Positions 45,343 through 53,791 of a stretch of DNA of 64,000 nt are shown piece by piece (within the stretch, counting starts at the first letter, position 1; each line of letters begins with the position of its first letter). Made by a program: the position numbers and the translations under genes. The DNA lies in the NCBI GenBank assembly GCA_000413015.1, contig KE332516.1, positions 505,846-569,845 of the forward strand, read 5' to 3'. This DNA comes from Treponema socranskii subsp. paredis ATCC 35535. GTDB taxonomy: Bacteria; Spirochaetota; Spirochaetia; Treponematales; Treponemataceae. The notes under the pieces are model-generated. The model did not search any database, was not told the DNA's origin, and worked only from the letters and a program-made list of their open reading frames with translations.

Positions 45343-46868
45343 CGCTGCGCTCCTCCGTGTTTGACGCCCGCCATCATAAGACCGACCGCGTGTTCGTTCG
45401 TCTCTTGTGTCTTTACGATATCGATAAGTTCGCCGCCGCTTATGACGGCAATTTTATCGGACAGATTGAACACTTCGTCGAGTTCGAGCGAAACGAGCAG
45501 GACGGCGTTTCCCTTGTCGCGCTGTGCGATGATCTGTTTGTGAATGTATTCGATCGCACCGACATCAAGCCCGCGCGTCGGCTGAACGGCGATGAGCAGT
45601 TTCGGCTTTACGGAAAGTTCGCGGCCGATGATGAGCTTTTGCTGGTTTCCGCCGGAAAGTTTTCCCGCAGGCGATTTTATCCCTTCGCCCGAGCGAACGT
45701 CGAAATTATTGACGACGTCTTCGGCGTATGAATTGATATATTTGTCGTCGAGGATGCCCCGCTTGCTGAAAGGCCAGCGGTAAAAATCTTTGACTGCGAT
45801 ATTTTCCGCAATCGATTCGGTCGGGATGATGCCGCGCTTTTGCCGGTCTTCCGGAATATGCGCGATGCCGCTTTCGTTGCGTTCGCGGATTGTAAAAGCG
45901 CTTGCGTCTTCCCCGTCGATAAAAATCGAACCGCCTGCGATCGGTATCAAACCCGTGATCGCTTCGACGAGTTCGCTCTGCCCGTTCCCGTCGACACCGG
46001 CAAGCCCGACGATTTCGCCTTCGTGTACCGAAAGGGAAAAGTTTTTGACGCCCGCGACGTTTTTCGCATTCATAACGGAAAGGTTTTTAATTTCAAGGAT
46101 CGCGCGGCCGGGACGGGACGGCGTTTTATCGACTTTAAAATTTACCGGACGGCCGACCATCTTCGCCGCCATATCCTGCATGCTCGTAGATGCGACATCG
46201 ACAACTCCGATCATTTTACCGCGCCGGATAATCGTACAGCGATCGGCGACCGTCTTTATCTCATTGAGCTTATGCGTGATGAGGATAATCGATTTGCCTT
46301 CCTTTGCGAGATTTTTCATAATCTGCATGAGATCGTCGATCTCCTGCGGCGTGAGCACCGCCGTCGGTTCGTCGAAGATCAATATCTGCGCGTCGCGGTA
46401 CAGCATTTTGAGTATTTCGACGCGCTGCTGCATGCCAACGGAAATGTCTTCGATCTTCATATCGGGGTCGATATTGAGTCCGTATTTTTCGCTGAGCGCT
46501 TTAATTTTTTTCGACGCTTCTCTTCGGTGCAGCACGAAAGCGCCTTCGTTTCCGAGGATGATATTTTCGGTGACGGTAAAATTGCGCACGAGCTGAAAAT
46601 GCTGATGCACCATGCTTATGCCGAGACGCGTCGCATCGTTCGGATTTTTGACGGCGGCTTCTTTACCGTGTACTTTTATCGTACCGCCGTCGGCATGATA
46701 GAGCCCGAACAAAATACTCATGAGCGTCGATTTGCCCGCGCCGTTTTCACCGAGTATCGCGTGGATTTCGCCGTATTTTACCTGCAGCGTGATATCGTCG
46801 TTCGCAACGATGCCGGGAAATTCCTTTCTGATGTGAAGCATTTCGATTACATAATTATCGCCGTCCAT
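45339..46868 (-). CDS. Nucleoside/Bmp-type ABC transporter ATPase with two ABC domains
   Basis: 509 residues with tandem nucleotide-binding domains. Domain 1: Walker A GENGAGKST, ISVGMQQRVEI, Walker B ILIFDEPTAVL. Domain 2: a degenerate Walker A GVDGNGQSE, signature LSGGNQQK and LLIAVQPTRGLD. This is the YufO/RbsA-type layout that pairs with the two following permeases. No Bmp/PnrA-type binding lipoprotein lies in the operon. GGAGG precedes the ATG. A TATACT box lies about 45 nt upstream. Confidence 0.9.
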   Translation of the reverse strand: MDGDNYVIEMLHIRKEFPGIVANDDITLQVKYGEIHAILGENGAGKSTLMSILFGLYHADGGTIKVHGKEAAVKNPNDATRLGISMVHQHFQLVRNFTVTENIILGNEGAFVLHRREASKKIKALSEKYGLNIDPDMKIEDISVGMQQRVEILKMLYRDAQILIFDEPTAVLTPQEIDDLMQIMKNLAKEGKSIILITHKLNEIKTVADRCTIIRRGKMIGVVDVASTSMQDMAAKMVGRPVNFKVDKTPSRPGRAILEIKNLSVMNAKNVAGVKNFSLSVHEGEIVGLAGVDGNGQSELVEAITGLIPIAGGSIFIDGEDASAFTIRERNESGIAHIPEDRQKRGIIPTESIAENIAVKDFYRWPFSKRGILDDKYINSYAEDVVNNFDVRSGEGIKSPAGKLSGGNQQKLIIGRELSVKPKLLIAVQPTRGLDVGAIEYIHKQIIAQRDKGNAVLLVSLELDEVFNLSDKIAVISGGELIDIVKTQETNEHAVGLMMAGVKHGGAQR

Positions 46869-47107
46869 TCACGCCTCCGGTTTGTACAGTGAGATCGCAT
46901 TAAATAGCAGTATAGCACAGATTACAAAATTGCGGTATAGGATTTTTCGGCGGCAGTGTAAGGGTGTGCGGAAAACTTTCCCCCACAGAATCGAAGCCCG
47001 ATTGTATAAAAAGGTTTTTACACCGAAAAGCTTCAGCTTCGCCGAAAACCGCATACCCTATGGTCTTTTTTTATAAAAAAGTCTATGATGCGCTTAGGAG
47101 AAGACAC

Positions 47108-49063
47108 ATGATAAACAACAAAAAAAAGGCGTATGCCTTTACCGGAGGAGCGGCGCTCGTCACAGCCGCACTTTTGGCACTGACAGTGCTGTTTACCGCG
47201 TGCCCGCAATCAAGCGGAGAAGCGTTTATGATCAACATCACCGTAAAAGGAGATGGTACACAAGTCAATCTGCCTGCTGAACCGATCAGCGTGATACAGA
47301 CAAGCAAGTGGGTAAACGTACGGACGGCAGTCGAAAATCAAGTTTCCTTTAAGCCCGGCTTTATACTCAACTCGTGGCATTTGGGAGAAGATGAAAGCGC
47401 ACCGGAACTTACCGACGAAGACGCTTTTTATACGGACACCACCGTGTTCGTCAAATCGCGGGCGGATTTACCGCCGCTCGGACCCATACAAAACGAAACG
47501 AATAAGATTAAAATCACTTTTGCGGTAAACCCTGCCGAAGCGGGGCAGATACTTGGACCTAACCCTATCAGCGTAAATAGAAATACGACGTGGAATCAGC
47601 TTAAAGCCTATGCCAAAGCCGCGCTCAAGGCGAACTACGGCTTTAGCGAAGAACATGTCGAATGGAAAAAGGACGGCAGCGTGCTGGGCAATACCGACAG
47701 CTTCAACACCAATGTAACGCTCATCGCGCATCCGGAAGACCGGCGCATAACCGTAACGGTAACGGGCGACACCAACGTTACGATCGCAGAGCCTGCAACG
47801 ATTACCGTTATCGACGGGGCAAAGTGGAAGGACGTAAGAGAAAAGGCTCTCGGCAAAGTAACCGTTAAAAATACCAACTTTGCCATAGCCGCATGGAAAC
47901 TCGATGGTAAAAGCGGCACAGTGTTGACTGACCATTACGAGTTCAAAAAAACCGACGGGACATCCCGCACCGTCTATGCCGAAACGGGCGACAGGCGCAT
48001 AACGCTTACCGTCAAGTACGGCAGGGGCTTTGACGCTACGAAGAACGGCGGCACCATCACCGTATACGACGGTGATACGTGGAGTAGCGTAAAAGCGAAT
48101 GCGGCAAAAAAGGTAAACATACCGAAAGGCATTATCTTACAGGAATGGCGGCGTAACGACGCAAGCGGCGAAATTATAAAGGACGGTTATATCTTTAGAG
48201 CAAGCGACGGTAATACACGCACTTTCTTTGCACGTATCAGAGCGGACATAAAACTTAAAGATAATAAACTGACTTATTACGCCATGGTAAACGGCGATGT
48301 TACCGAATGCGACTACTGGCTGTGCCATATTCCGGAGGCAGAAGGCGGTTTGATTGGCAGAAATGATAACAAAAGCAACAAAGAGCGTCCGATCTATTTG
48401 TCGGCCTATCGGATGGGCAAAACCGAAGTACCGCAGGTTCTGTACGAACTGGTAATGGGAAAAAATCCGAGCTACCATCAGGGCGGCTCACATCTGCCGG
48501 CTGAAGGCGAAAGGCAAGAGCTGCGTCCGGTAGAAAACGTAAGCTGGCTTGACTGTATTGCTTTTTGCAATGAATTGACGCGCTGTACGGAAGGTTTGGG
48601 AGAAGGACAATGCGTGTATACCTACAACAATAAACCCTACACCGTACAGGATGCAGAGGACAAACGTATACCCTATATATCATCTTGGGCGCGCAAAGGA
48701 TTTTGCCTGCCCACCGACGAGGAATGGGAGTGGGCAGCTCAAGGGGGTAGTCGGAGGCAGAAGTATTCGGGTACGAACGATGTAAATGGTCTTAACAGTT
48801 ATGCGTGGTATGAAGAAAACAGCAAAAACAAAACCCACGAAGTACAAACCAAAATCTCGAACGACTACGGCTTACACGACATGAGCGGCAACGTCGCCGA
48901 ATGGTGCTGGAATCGGTATGAACATTCTGAATCCAAGCGTATCATTCGAGGCGGTTGTTTTGCAGACTCCGAGTCTTTATGTACTTGTGACGCACGAGAC
49001 CACATGCGTGACTACGACACAAGAGATATCTTTTACGGTCTTCGTATAGTGTTTCATCCTTGA
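47108..49063 (+). CDS. Surface lipoprotein with four beta repeats and a C-terminal SUMF1 (FGE/C-type-lectin-like) domain
   Basis: 651 residues. Lipoprotein leader with lipobox FTAC. Residues about 40-400 hold four ~80-residue repeats, each with a (T)ITV.DG..W..V core and ending in an ..YAE..D-like segment. Residues about 430-651 are a SUMF1-type domain: YRMGKTEVPQVLYELVMGKNP, RPVENVSWLDCIAFCNELTR, CLPTDEEWEWAAQGG and LHDMSGNVAEWCW. The final IIRGGCFADSESL segment corresponds to the ligand or variable face of the lectin fold. It lacks the paired active-site Cys of true formylglycine-generating enzymes, so binding is more likely than catalysis. Paralogue of 51193-53454. Confidence 0.85.
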   Translation: MINNKKKAYAFTGGAALVTAALLALTVLFTACPQSSGEAFMINITVKGDGTQVNLPAEPISVIQTSKWVNVRTAVENQVSFKPGFILNSWHLGEDESAPELTDEDAFYTDTTVFVKSRADLPPLGPIQNETNKIKITFAVNPAEAGQILGPNPISVNRNTTWNQLKAYAKAALKANYGFSEEHVEWKKDGSVLGNTDSFNTNVTLIAHPEDRRITVTVTGDTNVTIAEPATITVIDGAKWKDVREKALGKVTVKNTNFAIAAWKLDGKSGTVLTDHYEFKKTDGTSRTVYAETGDRRITLTVKYGRGFDATKNGGTITVYDGDTWSSVKANAAKKVNIPKGIILQEWRRNDASGEIIKDGYIFRASDGNTRTFFARIRADIKLKDNKLTYYAMVNGDVTECDYWLCHIPEAEGGLIGRNDNKSNKERPIYLSAYRMGKTEVPQVLYELVMGKNPSYHQGGSHLPAEGERQELRPVENVSWLDCIAFCNELTRCTEGLGEGQCVYTYNNKPYTVQDAEDKRIPYISSWARKGFCLPTDEEWEWAAQGGSRRQKYSGTNDVNGLNSYAWYEENSKNKTHEVQTKISNDYGLHDMSGNVAEWCWNRYEHSESKRIIRGGCFADSESLCTCDARDHMRDYDTRDIFYGLRIVFHP

Positions 49064-49100
49064 TTGTGCATCCTGAGTACGGAAAACTCACTCACAAAAA

Positions 49101-49141
49101 AACCGCCCGTAAGCCGAGGTTTTTCCGGCATGCGGGCGGTT
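49101..49141 (+). terminator. Intrinsic terminator
   Basis: AACCGCCCG (49101-49109) pairs with CGGGCGGTT (49133-49141), followed by CGTTTTT; ends the lipoprotein transcript. Confidence 0.8.
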
Positions 49142-49384
49142 CGTTTTTAGGCAAGGCACGGACGGGGGAAAAGCCATACGTAACCGAGTTTGCGGAGCAA
49201 ACTCGAGGTAGGAATTGTACTCAAGAAGTGCAATTCTCATACCGGCGCAGCGCTGCGCTGCCTGTTTTAAATCCTGCACTCAGGACGTGAGCGATGTTTT
49301 GACGGGCTTTTGCTTGTCAAAACTCGCAGCTCAAAATCCGCAATCGGATTAAGCCGTTTTCAAACCATTCCCCATTAGCCGTTA
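49142..49384. other. Intergenic hairpin-rich stretch, no gene seen
   Basis: Contains GAGTTTGC-GGA-GCAAACTC (49188-49206 region) and a TTTTGACggg..cttgtcAAAA hairpin near 49290-49320. The motif CGAGTTTGCGGAGC recurs near 59015. Confidence 0.5.
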
Positions 49385-50613
49385 CTAATACGATCCTATC
49401 CTGTCTGCAGGATAGCGCGAACCCGTTACAAGACCCTTTATGCGATCATACTGGTCACCGCTTTTTATGAGCACTTTTTTGCACAAAGTCTCCTCAACAT
49501 CCGTATCACCGAAAGCGCCGTCCCCTATCGTCAGTATACTTTCAGGCAGTTTGCCTTCTGCCTGCACGCAGAAGGCAAACGCTCCGTCTTTTATTTCGGT
49601 AAGTTGTGCGCAGCGGGACAGATCCGCACTGCGTAACGCATCACAGCCGTTAAAAGCGTTCTGTCCTATTTGGGTAAGAGCAGTGCACACGGAAAAGTCG
49701 GCGGCTTCAAGCGTTGTGCAGTCACTGAAAGCTCTCTCGCCTATTTGAGCAAGCGCAGTGCAGGCCGACAGATCAATCTGCGTTAAGCCCATACATTCGA
49801 AAAAAGCTCTCTCGCCTATCACAGTGACCCCTGCTCCGAGCCTAAGCGTTTTTAAGTGCTCCTTTACCGAACCCTTATCTTCATCCTTATTCTGATCCTT
49901 ATCCTCTTGCGTAAGCTCGTCGATGATCGAGCCTGTGATATTGCAGTGTATGACCAGCGTTTCAATAGGGCAGTTCTTAAAAGCATCAGTTCCTATCGTG
50001 GTAAGTTTTTTAGGCAGCCGCACTTCTTTTAATGCCGTGCAATCTTGAAAAGTGCTCGCCTCGATCGTGGTAAGCTCCATAAAGCCGGACAGATCTATGC
50101 TGCTCAATGCCTTACAACCTTTAAAAGCGTCCCGCCGTATTTGCTTCATCAAAGGGGCGCCGGTGGGCATGATTACCGTTTTTAATGCCGTACAGTCGGC
50201 AAAAGCGTCGTTTTCTATTCCGTATCCCGCTCCGGTAAGGCGGATGCAGGCGGACAGATCGATACTTTCCAAAAGCGTACAGTCGTTAAAAGCCCATGAT
50301 CCTATTTTAGTAACTTCTCTAGGCAGTTTAAGAGCCACCTTTTTACCGCTTGTTTTGATTATCTTCCCTAAAGGAGACGGTCTGTCTGTGTATATAGCAT
50401 TAAGAGCCTGATTCGTTACGCCTGTCAGTTCGATGTAGTTTACCGCCGGAGCCGCTGCAGCATTGTTTTGAAGCCAGGCTTGTAAGTCCGCTCCGTTTGT
50501 GCCGTAGGCTACTTTTGTGTAGACAGGTGTGGGCGTCCCGCCGCCGTTATTGTTACCGCCGCTGCCAGCGCCGCGCCTCCCTTCTTCCTGTTATGAAAGT
50601 TACACTTTGTCAT
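49385..50613 (-). pseudogene. BspA-like leucine-rich-repeat lipoprotein gene, frameshifted in the signal peptide
   Basis: The body (about 400 codons, end at 49385) is a BspA/LRR_5 protein: repeated units such as IGERAFFECMGLTQIDLSACTAL and IGQNAFNGCDALRSADLSRCAQL, typical of surface adhesins. A strong start (GGAGG, then ATG at 50613) gives MTKCNFHNRKKGGAALAAA, clearly the beginning of a lipoprotein signal, but that frame stops at a TAG. The repeat frame picks up at a Gly/Asn linker (GGNNNGGGTPTPVYTKVAYG) in another frame with no start codon. So part of the signal peptide and the lipobox has been lost by a deletion. The first ATG-type codon in the repeat frame is at 50338. Confidence 0.8.
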
Positions 50614-50639
50614 ATATTCCTCCTGTCAAAGGTGTTTCT

Positions 50640-50742
50640 AATGTGTAATTGATAATGTGTAATGGATAATTAATTACCAATTACACATTAACCATTACCC
50701 ATTAATCCAAATTACCAATTATTCATTATCCATTATCAATTG
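50640..50742. repeat. AT-rich heptad array 1 (TAATNNN, palindromic)
   Basis: Read on the minus strand: a run of TAATGGA-, TAATGAA-, TAATTGG-type heptads, a TAATTAATTA centre, then inverted NNNATTA heptads. It reaches into the last codons and stop of the four-helix gene at 50736. Confidence 0.85.
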
Positions 50743-51086
50743 ACTCTGTGTTTCGTTATAGCGACGAGGATTTTGATGATTTCTTGGCAGTCTCGGTAGA
50801 TTGCACAAAACTCTTCCTTGCCGATATACCCGCTTTCGTGTAAAAGCTCCAGCCAATATTCCGTTTCGCTTGCCTCTTTGAGCGCGATATAGAGCTTCGC
50901 ATAAAAGTCCGCCTTGCTTTGTCCCTGCTCGGCTTCTTTAATGTTTGCTCCGATACTCGTTCCGCTTTTTAAAAGCTGCTTCGACATAACGAATTCGCGG
51001 TTCTTATCGCAGAGCTTTTTGTACAAGGCGATTACCTTTAACGCAAACGCCTTCGACTTATCAACAATAACGTTATCGGTCTTCAT
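50736..51086 (-). CDS. Four-helix-bundle protein of the S23/Avd type
   Basis: 116 residues, all helical. The S23 signature is plain: KSGTSIGANIKEAEQGQSKADF, YIALKEASETEYWLELL, then SGYIGKEEFCAIYRDCQEIIKIL. The family comprises proteins encoded in 23S rRNA intervening sequences and Avd, the RNA-binding accessory protein of diversity-generating retroelements. No reverse transcriptase or rRNA gene is in the window. The gene is bracketed by heptad arrays on both sides; its own stop lies in one of them. A short leader of repeat sequence precedes the ATG and no Shine-Dalgarno is evident. Confidence 0.85.
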   Translation of the reverse strand: MKTDNVIVDKSKAFALKVIALYKKLCDKNREFVMSKQLLKSGTSIGANIKEAEQGQSKADFYAKLYIALKEASETEYWLELLHESGYIGKEEFCAIYRDCQEIIKILVAITKHRVN

Positions 51087-51213
51087 TTTATCAATTTGTA
51101 ATTGGTAATGTGTAATTTGTAATTAAATTACCAATTACACATTAAACCGAATTACCAATTAACCATTACACATTAACCATTGAAATTACCCATTATTTAT
51201 TACCCATTAGGTA
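51087..51213. repeat. AT-rich heptad array 2
   Basis: About 125 bp of TAATTNG/TAATGTG heptads turning into inverted ACCAATT/ACACATT units. It overlaps the 3' end of the SUMF1 lipoprotein gene, whose last residues (LMGNK) and TAA are made of repeat units. Confidence 0.85.
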
Positions 51214-53454
51214 ATTCTTACTCACTATGCGAAAGCCGATAGTTTCTTTCTGCGCATCAGGTTTGCTGCACGCCCGATATGCACACTTGTATTGAGCGTC
51301 ATTATAACTGCCGCCGCGACGAACGCGCTTGTCGCCCCACGATGGTCCGGTCGGGTTATCCCCGCCTGTAGGCGTAGTGTCGCTGTACCAATCCCAGCAC
51401 CATTCGGAAACGTTACCGCCAATGTCGTAGAGGGAAAAGTCCGGATGCTTCGTCTTCTCGAGTATTTGGTGGGTTTTACCGTCGCTGTTGGATTGACGCC
51501 ATATATACTCATCATGATTTACGGTTCCCCACGGTACCGGATATGTGCGACGCTGAGTGCCGCCTTGGGCTGCCCATTCCCATTCGGCTTCGGTGGGCAA
51601 GCGGAAGCCTTTTCTTTCACTTTTCATCCTGTCAGGCACTTTTCCTTCTTTTGCGTCCCGTACGGTGTAAGTGTATCCGGCATACGTATATACGCATTCG
51701 CTTTCTCCCAGCGCAGGACAACAGCGCGTCAGTTCGTTGCAAAAGGCAACCGCTTCATACCAGTTTACATTTTCTACCGGACGCCGCTCTTGTATTTCGC
51801 CCGAAGCAGGCGGGTAGAGCGAGCCTTTAAAGTGGCTCGGGTTTGTGCCCATCACCAGTTCGTACAGTTCCTGCATTACTTCCCCGTCTGCCATCCAGTA
51901 GGCGTCCAAGCTTACCTGATGCTCCTGGTTGTCCGTTTGCCCGCTGCGTCCGAGAGTGCCGTTTGTTGCTCCATAAATTTTATCCAGATAATAGTGGCGC
52001 TCGGTAACGATGCCGCTTTCCGGAGCGTAAAACTGCAATCTTCTAGCCACACCATATTGTTCATACACTATGCTCGGCCTGATAAGTGCATATACGGTCT
52101 TCGTCGCCCCGTCGCTCACCTTAAAGGTATGGGTGTTTATCTCCCACCCGTCGGCATCGTTCCACTGCCATTTTAAAATTGTCGCCCCGTGAGCAAGCGC
52201 GGATGAGGGCAGTTTATTTTGAGCCTTCGGTTTTACCGTGCTCCACGTATCGCCGTCGTACACGGTTATCGTGCCTGCCGTAGGCGGATTTTCCGTACCT
52301 ACTTTACCGTATTTGACGGTAACCGTTATGCGCTTGTCGAATACTTTGGCATACACGGTGCGCGGCCCGTCGCTCGCCTTAAAGGTATGGTTGGCGCTTA
52401 TCTCCTGCCCGCCGGCATCGCCCCACTGCCATTTTTGTATGACAACACCGTAGGGAAGGTTCAGCTTAGCTGCGGCCTGCGCTTTTACCTCGCTCCACTT
52501 TTTGCCGTCGTACACGGTTATCGTGCCTGCCGGTGTCGGGCTGCCGCTTCCCGTATCGTATTTGACAGTAACCTCTATGCGCTTGTCGCCCGTTTCGGCA
52601 AAGACGGTGCGGTTTTCACCCTCCGCTTTTTTGAACTCGTAGTCGTCGGTCAGCACGGGATCGCTTGTGCCTGTTCCGCGGTGCCACTTGGTTATGGCGA
52701 AGTTTGCCGGGTCGTTCACCGTTACTTTGGCGGCAACGGTTTCTTTAATGCTCTGCCACTTTACCCCGCTCATAACGGTAATGGTTTCCGTCGGGTTGTT
52801 GACGGTAACGTTGCTGTCGCCGGTAACCGTCAGGTAAATGCGCCGGTCTTCCAGCTCGGCAAAGATGTTCGCATCGCCACCGAAGCTGAATGTGTTGTCC
52901 ACCACTGTGCCGTTCTTTTTCCAGCCCGTCAGCTCGTAGCCGTAGTTCACTTTGAGCGCGGCTTTCGCATAGGCTTTGAGCAGGGGGTTCCACATCGTGT
53001 TTTTGTTTACGCTGATAGGGTTCGGCCCCAGTATGGAACCGCCTTCCGCAGGCGTTACGCCGAAGGTGATTTTGACTTGCTCGCCCGTGCCCTGTATGGG
53101 GGTCAAGTCGGGTAAGTCCGCCCGCGATTTGACGAACACGGTTTCGTCGGTGTAAAAGATGTCCGTATCTTTAAGCTCCGGTGCGTTTTCGTCCTCGCCC
53201 TTATGCCACGAATCGATGACCCAGCCCGTCTTCAAGGTAACCTTCGACTCAAGGATCGCCTTTACGGTACTCCACGGACTTCCGAGCGTCACTTGTATGG
53301 GGTCTGCCGGCAGAATAACATGTTCATCGCCTTTTACGGTGATGTCGATCATGATCGTCTCTCCGCCGCCCCCTCCGGCCGGGCACGCGGTCATGCCGAA
53401 CAGCGCTGCAAACGCCAAAGCGATAAGCAACCATGCTTTTCCCCTGTGTTTCAT
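51193..53454 (-). CDS. Surface lipoprotein with five beta repeats and a C-terminal SUMF1 domain
   Basis: 753 residues. Leader with lipobox MTAC, then five ~80-residue repeats (the 47108 paralogue has four; the extra unit resembles its neighbour down to the DNA: ACACGGTTATCGTGCCTGCC occurs twice). The SUMF1 domain includes YWMADGEVMQELYELVMGTNP, RPVENVNWYEAVAFCNELTR, RLPTEAEWEWAAQGG, LYDIGGNVSEWCWDWY and RRGGSYNDAQYKCAYRA. It ends IGFRIV plus a short tail encoded by array 2. ATG at 53454 has GGAGG 5 nt upstream. Likely binds a host or microbial ligand at the surface. Confidence 0.87.
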   Translation of the reverse strand: MKHRGKAWLLIALAFAALFGMTACPAGGGGGETIMIDITVKGDEHVILPADPIQVTLGSPWSTVKAILESKVTLKTGWVIDSWHKGEDENAPELKDTDIFYTDETVFVKSRADLPDLTPIQGTGEQVKITFGVTPAEGGSILGPNPISVNKNTMWNPLLKAYAKAALKVNYGYELTGWKKNGTVVDNTFSFGGDANIFAELEDRRIYLTVTGDSNVTVNNPTETITVMSGVKWQSIKETVAAKVTVNDPANFAITKWHRGTGTSDPVLTDDYEFKKAEGENRTVFAETGDKRIEVTVKYDTGSGSPTPAGTITVYDGKKWSEVKAQAAAKLNLPYGVVIQKWQWGDAGGQEISANHTFKASDGPRTVYAKVFDKRITVTVKYGKVGTENPPTAGTITVYDGDTWSTVKPKAQNKLPSSALAHGATILKWQWNDADGWEINTHTFKVSDGATKTVYALIRPSIVYEQYGVARRLQFYAPESGIVTERHYYLDKIYGATNGTLGRSGQTDNQEHQVSLDAYWMADGEVMQELYELVMGTNPSHFKGSLYPPASGEIQERRPVENVNWYEAVAFCNELTRCCPALGESECVYTYAGYTYTVRDAKEGKVPDRMKSERKGFRLPTEAEWEWAAQGGTQRRTYPVPWGTVNHDEYIWRQSNSDGKTHQILEKTKHPDFSLYDIGGNVSEWCWDWYSDTTPTGGDNPTGPSWGDKRVRRGGSYNDAQYKCAYRACSKPDAQKETIGFRIVSKNYLMGNK

Positions 53455-53469
53455 AAACACCTCCTTTCT

Positions 53470-53540
53470 TCCAATTGGTAATGGATAATTTGTAATGTAT
53501 AATTAATTACCTATTACCCATTACTAATTGATAATTAGTA
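53470..53540. repeat. AT-rich heptad array 3
   Basis: CAATTGG-, TAATGGA-, TAATTTG-type heptads, TAATTAATTA centre, inverted units; lies between the lipoprotein start and the small-RNA terminator. Confidence 0.8.
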
Positions 53541-53546
53541 TGGGTA

Positions 53547-53697
53547 TAAAAAAACGCACGGAGAACAGTAGTCCTTCGTGCGTAGTATGCGATAGGTATA
53601 GTGTGCGCCTTCTATTGCGGGACGGGGATGCGGCGGGTGAACTCGGAACGCCTTCGTGGGGAAAGCGGCGGAAGGATACGTTTTATACTCTCTCATA
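53547..53697 (-). ncRNA. Candidate ~150-nt small RNA (or attenuated leader) upstream of the 753-residue lipoprotein
   Basis: A strong promoter (53704-53732) and a strong intrinsic terminator (stem CGCACG/CGTGCG at 53554-53559 and 53576-53581, extended inside by AGGA/TTCT, then U7) enclose about 150 nt with no open frame of note. The lipoprotein start lies about 90 nt past the terminator. Either a free RNA or a transcription-attenuation leader. Not matched to 6S, SRP, tmRNA or RNase P RNA by eye. Confidence 0.5.
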
Positions 53698-53703
53698 CCT
53701 GTA

Positions 53704-53732
53704 AGTATAGGGCATAAAACGGGAATTGACAA
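53704..53732 (-). promoter_or_regulatory. Strong promoter of the small RNA candidate
   Basis: Minus strand TTGTCA (53727-53732), 17-nt spacer, TATACT (53704-53709). Confidence 0.7.
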
Positions 53733-53791
53733 GCAAAATATTTAATAAATATTAAGGTTTCACGTGCCGGCCGAACTCGCCGTTCGCCGTA

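Noticed and set aside
46869..47107. FMN or purine riboswitch ahead of the Bmp-type transporter
   Set aside because: The ~45-nt stretch between the TATACT box and the ATPase start is too short for either aptamer and holds none of their conserved motifs.
49064..51192. Complete diversity-generating retroelement around the SUMF1 lipoproteins
   Set aside because: No reverse transcriptase and no template repeat are present; only the target-type fold and an Avd/S23-like protein. Kept as a hypothesis, not annotated.
50641..53540. CRISPR arrays in the repeated AT-rich tracts
   Set aside because: Units are 7 bp, degenerate and palindromically arranged, with no spacers and no cas genes.
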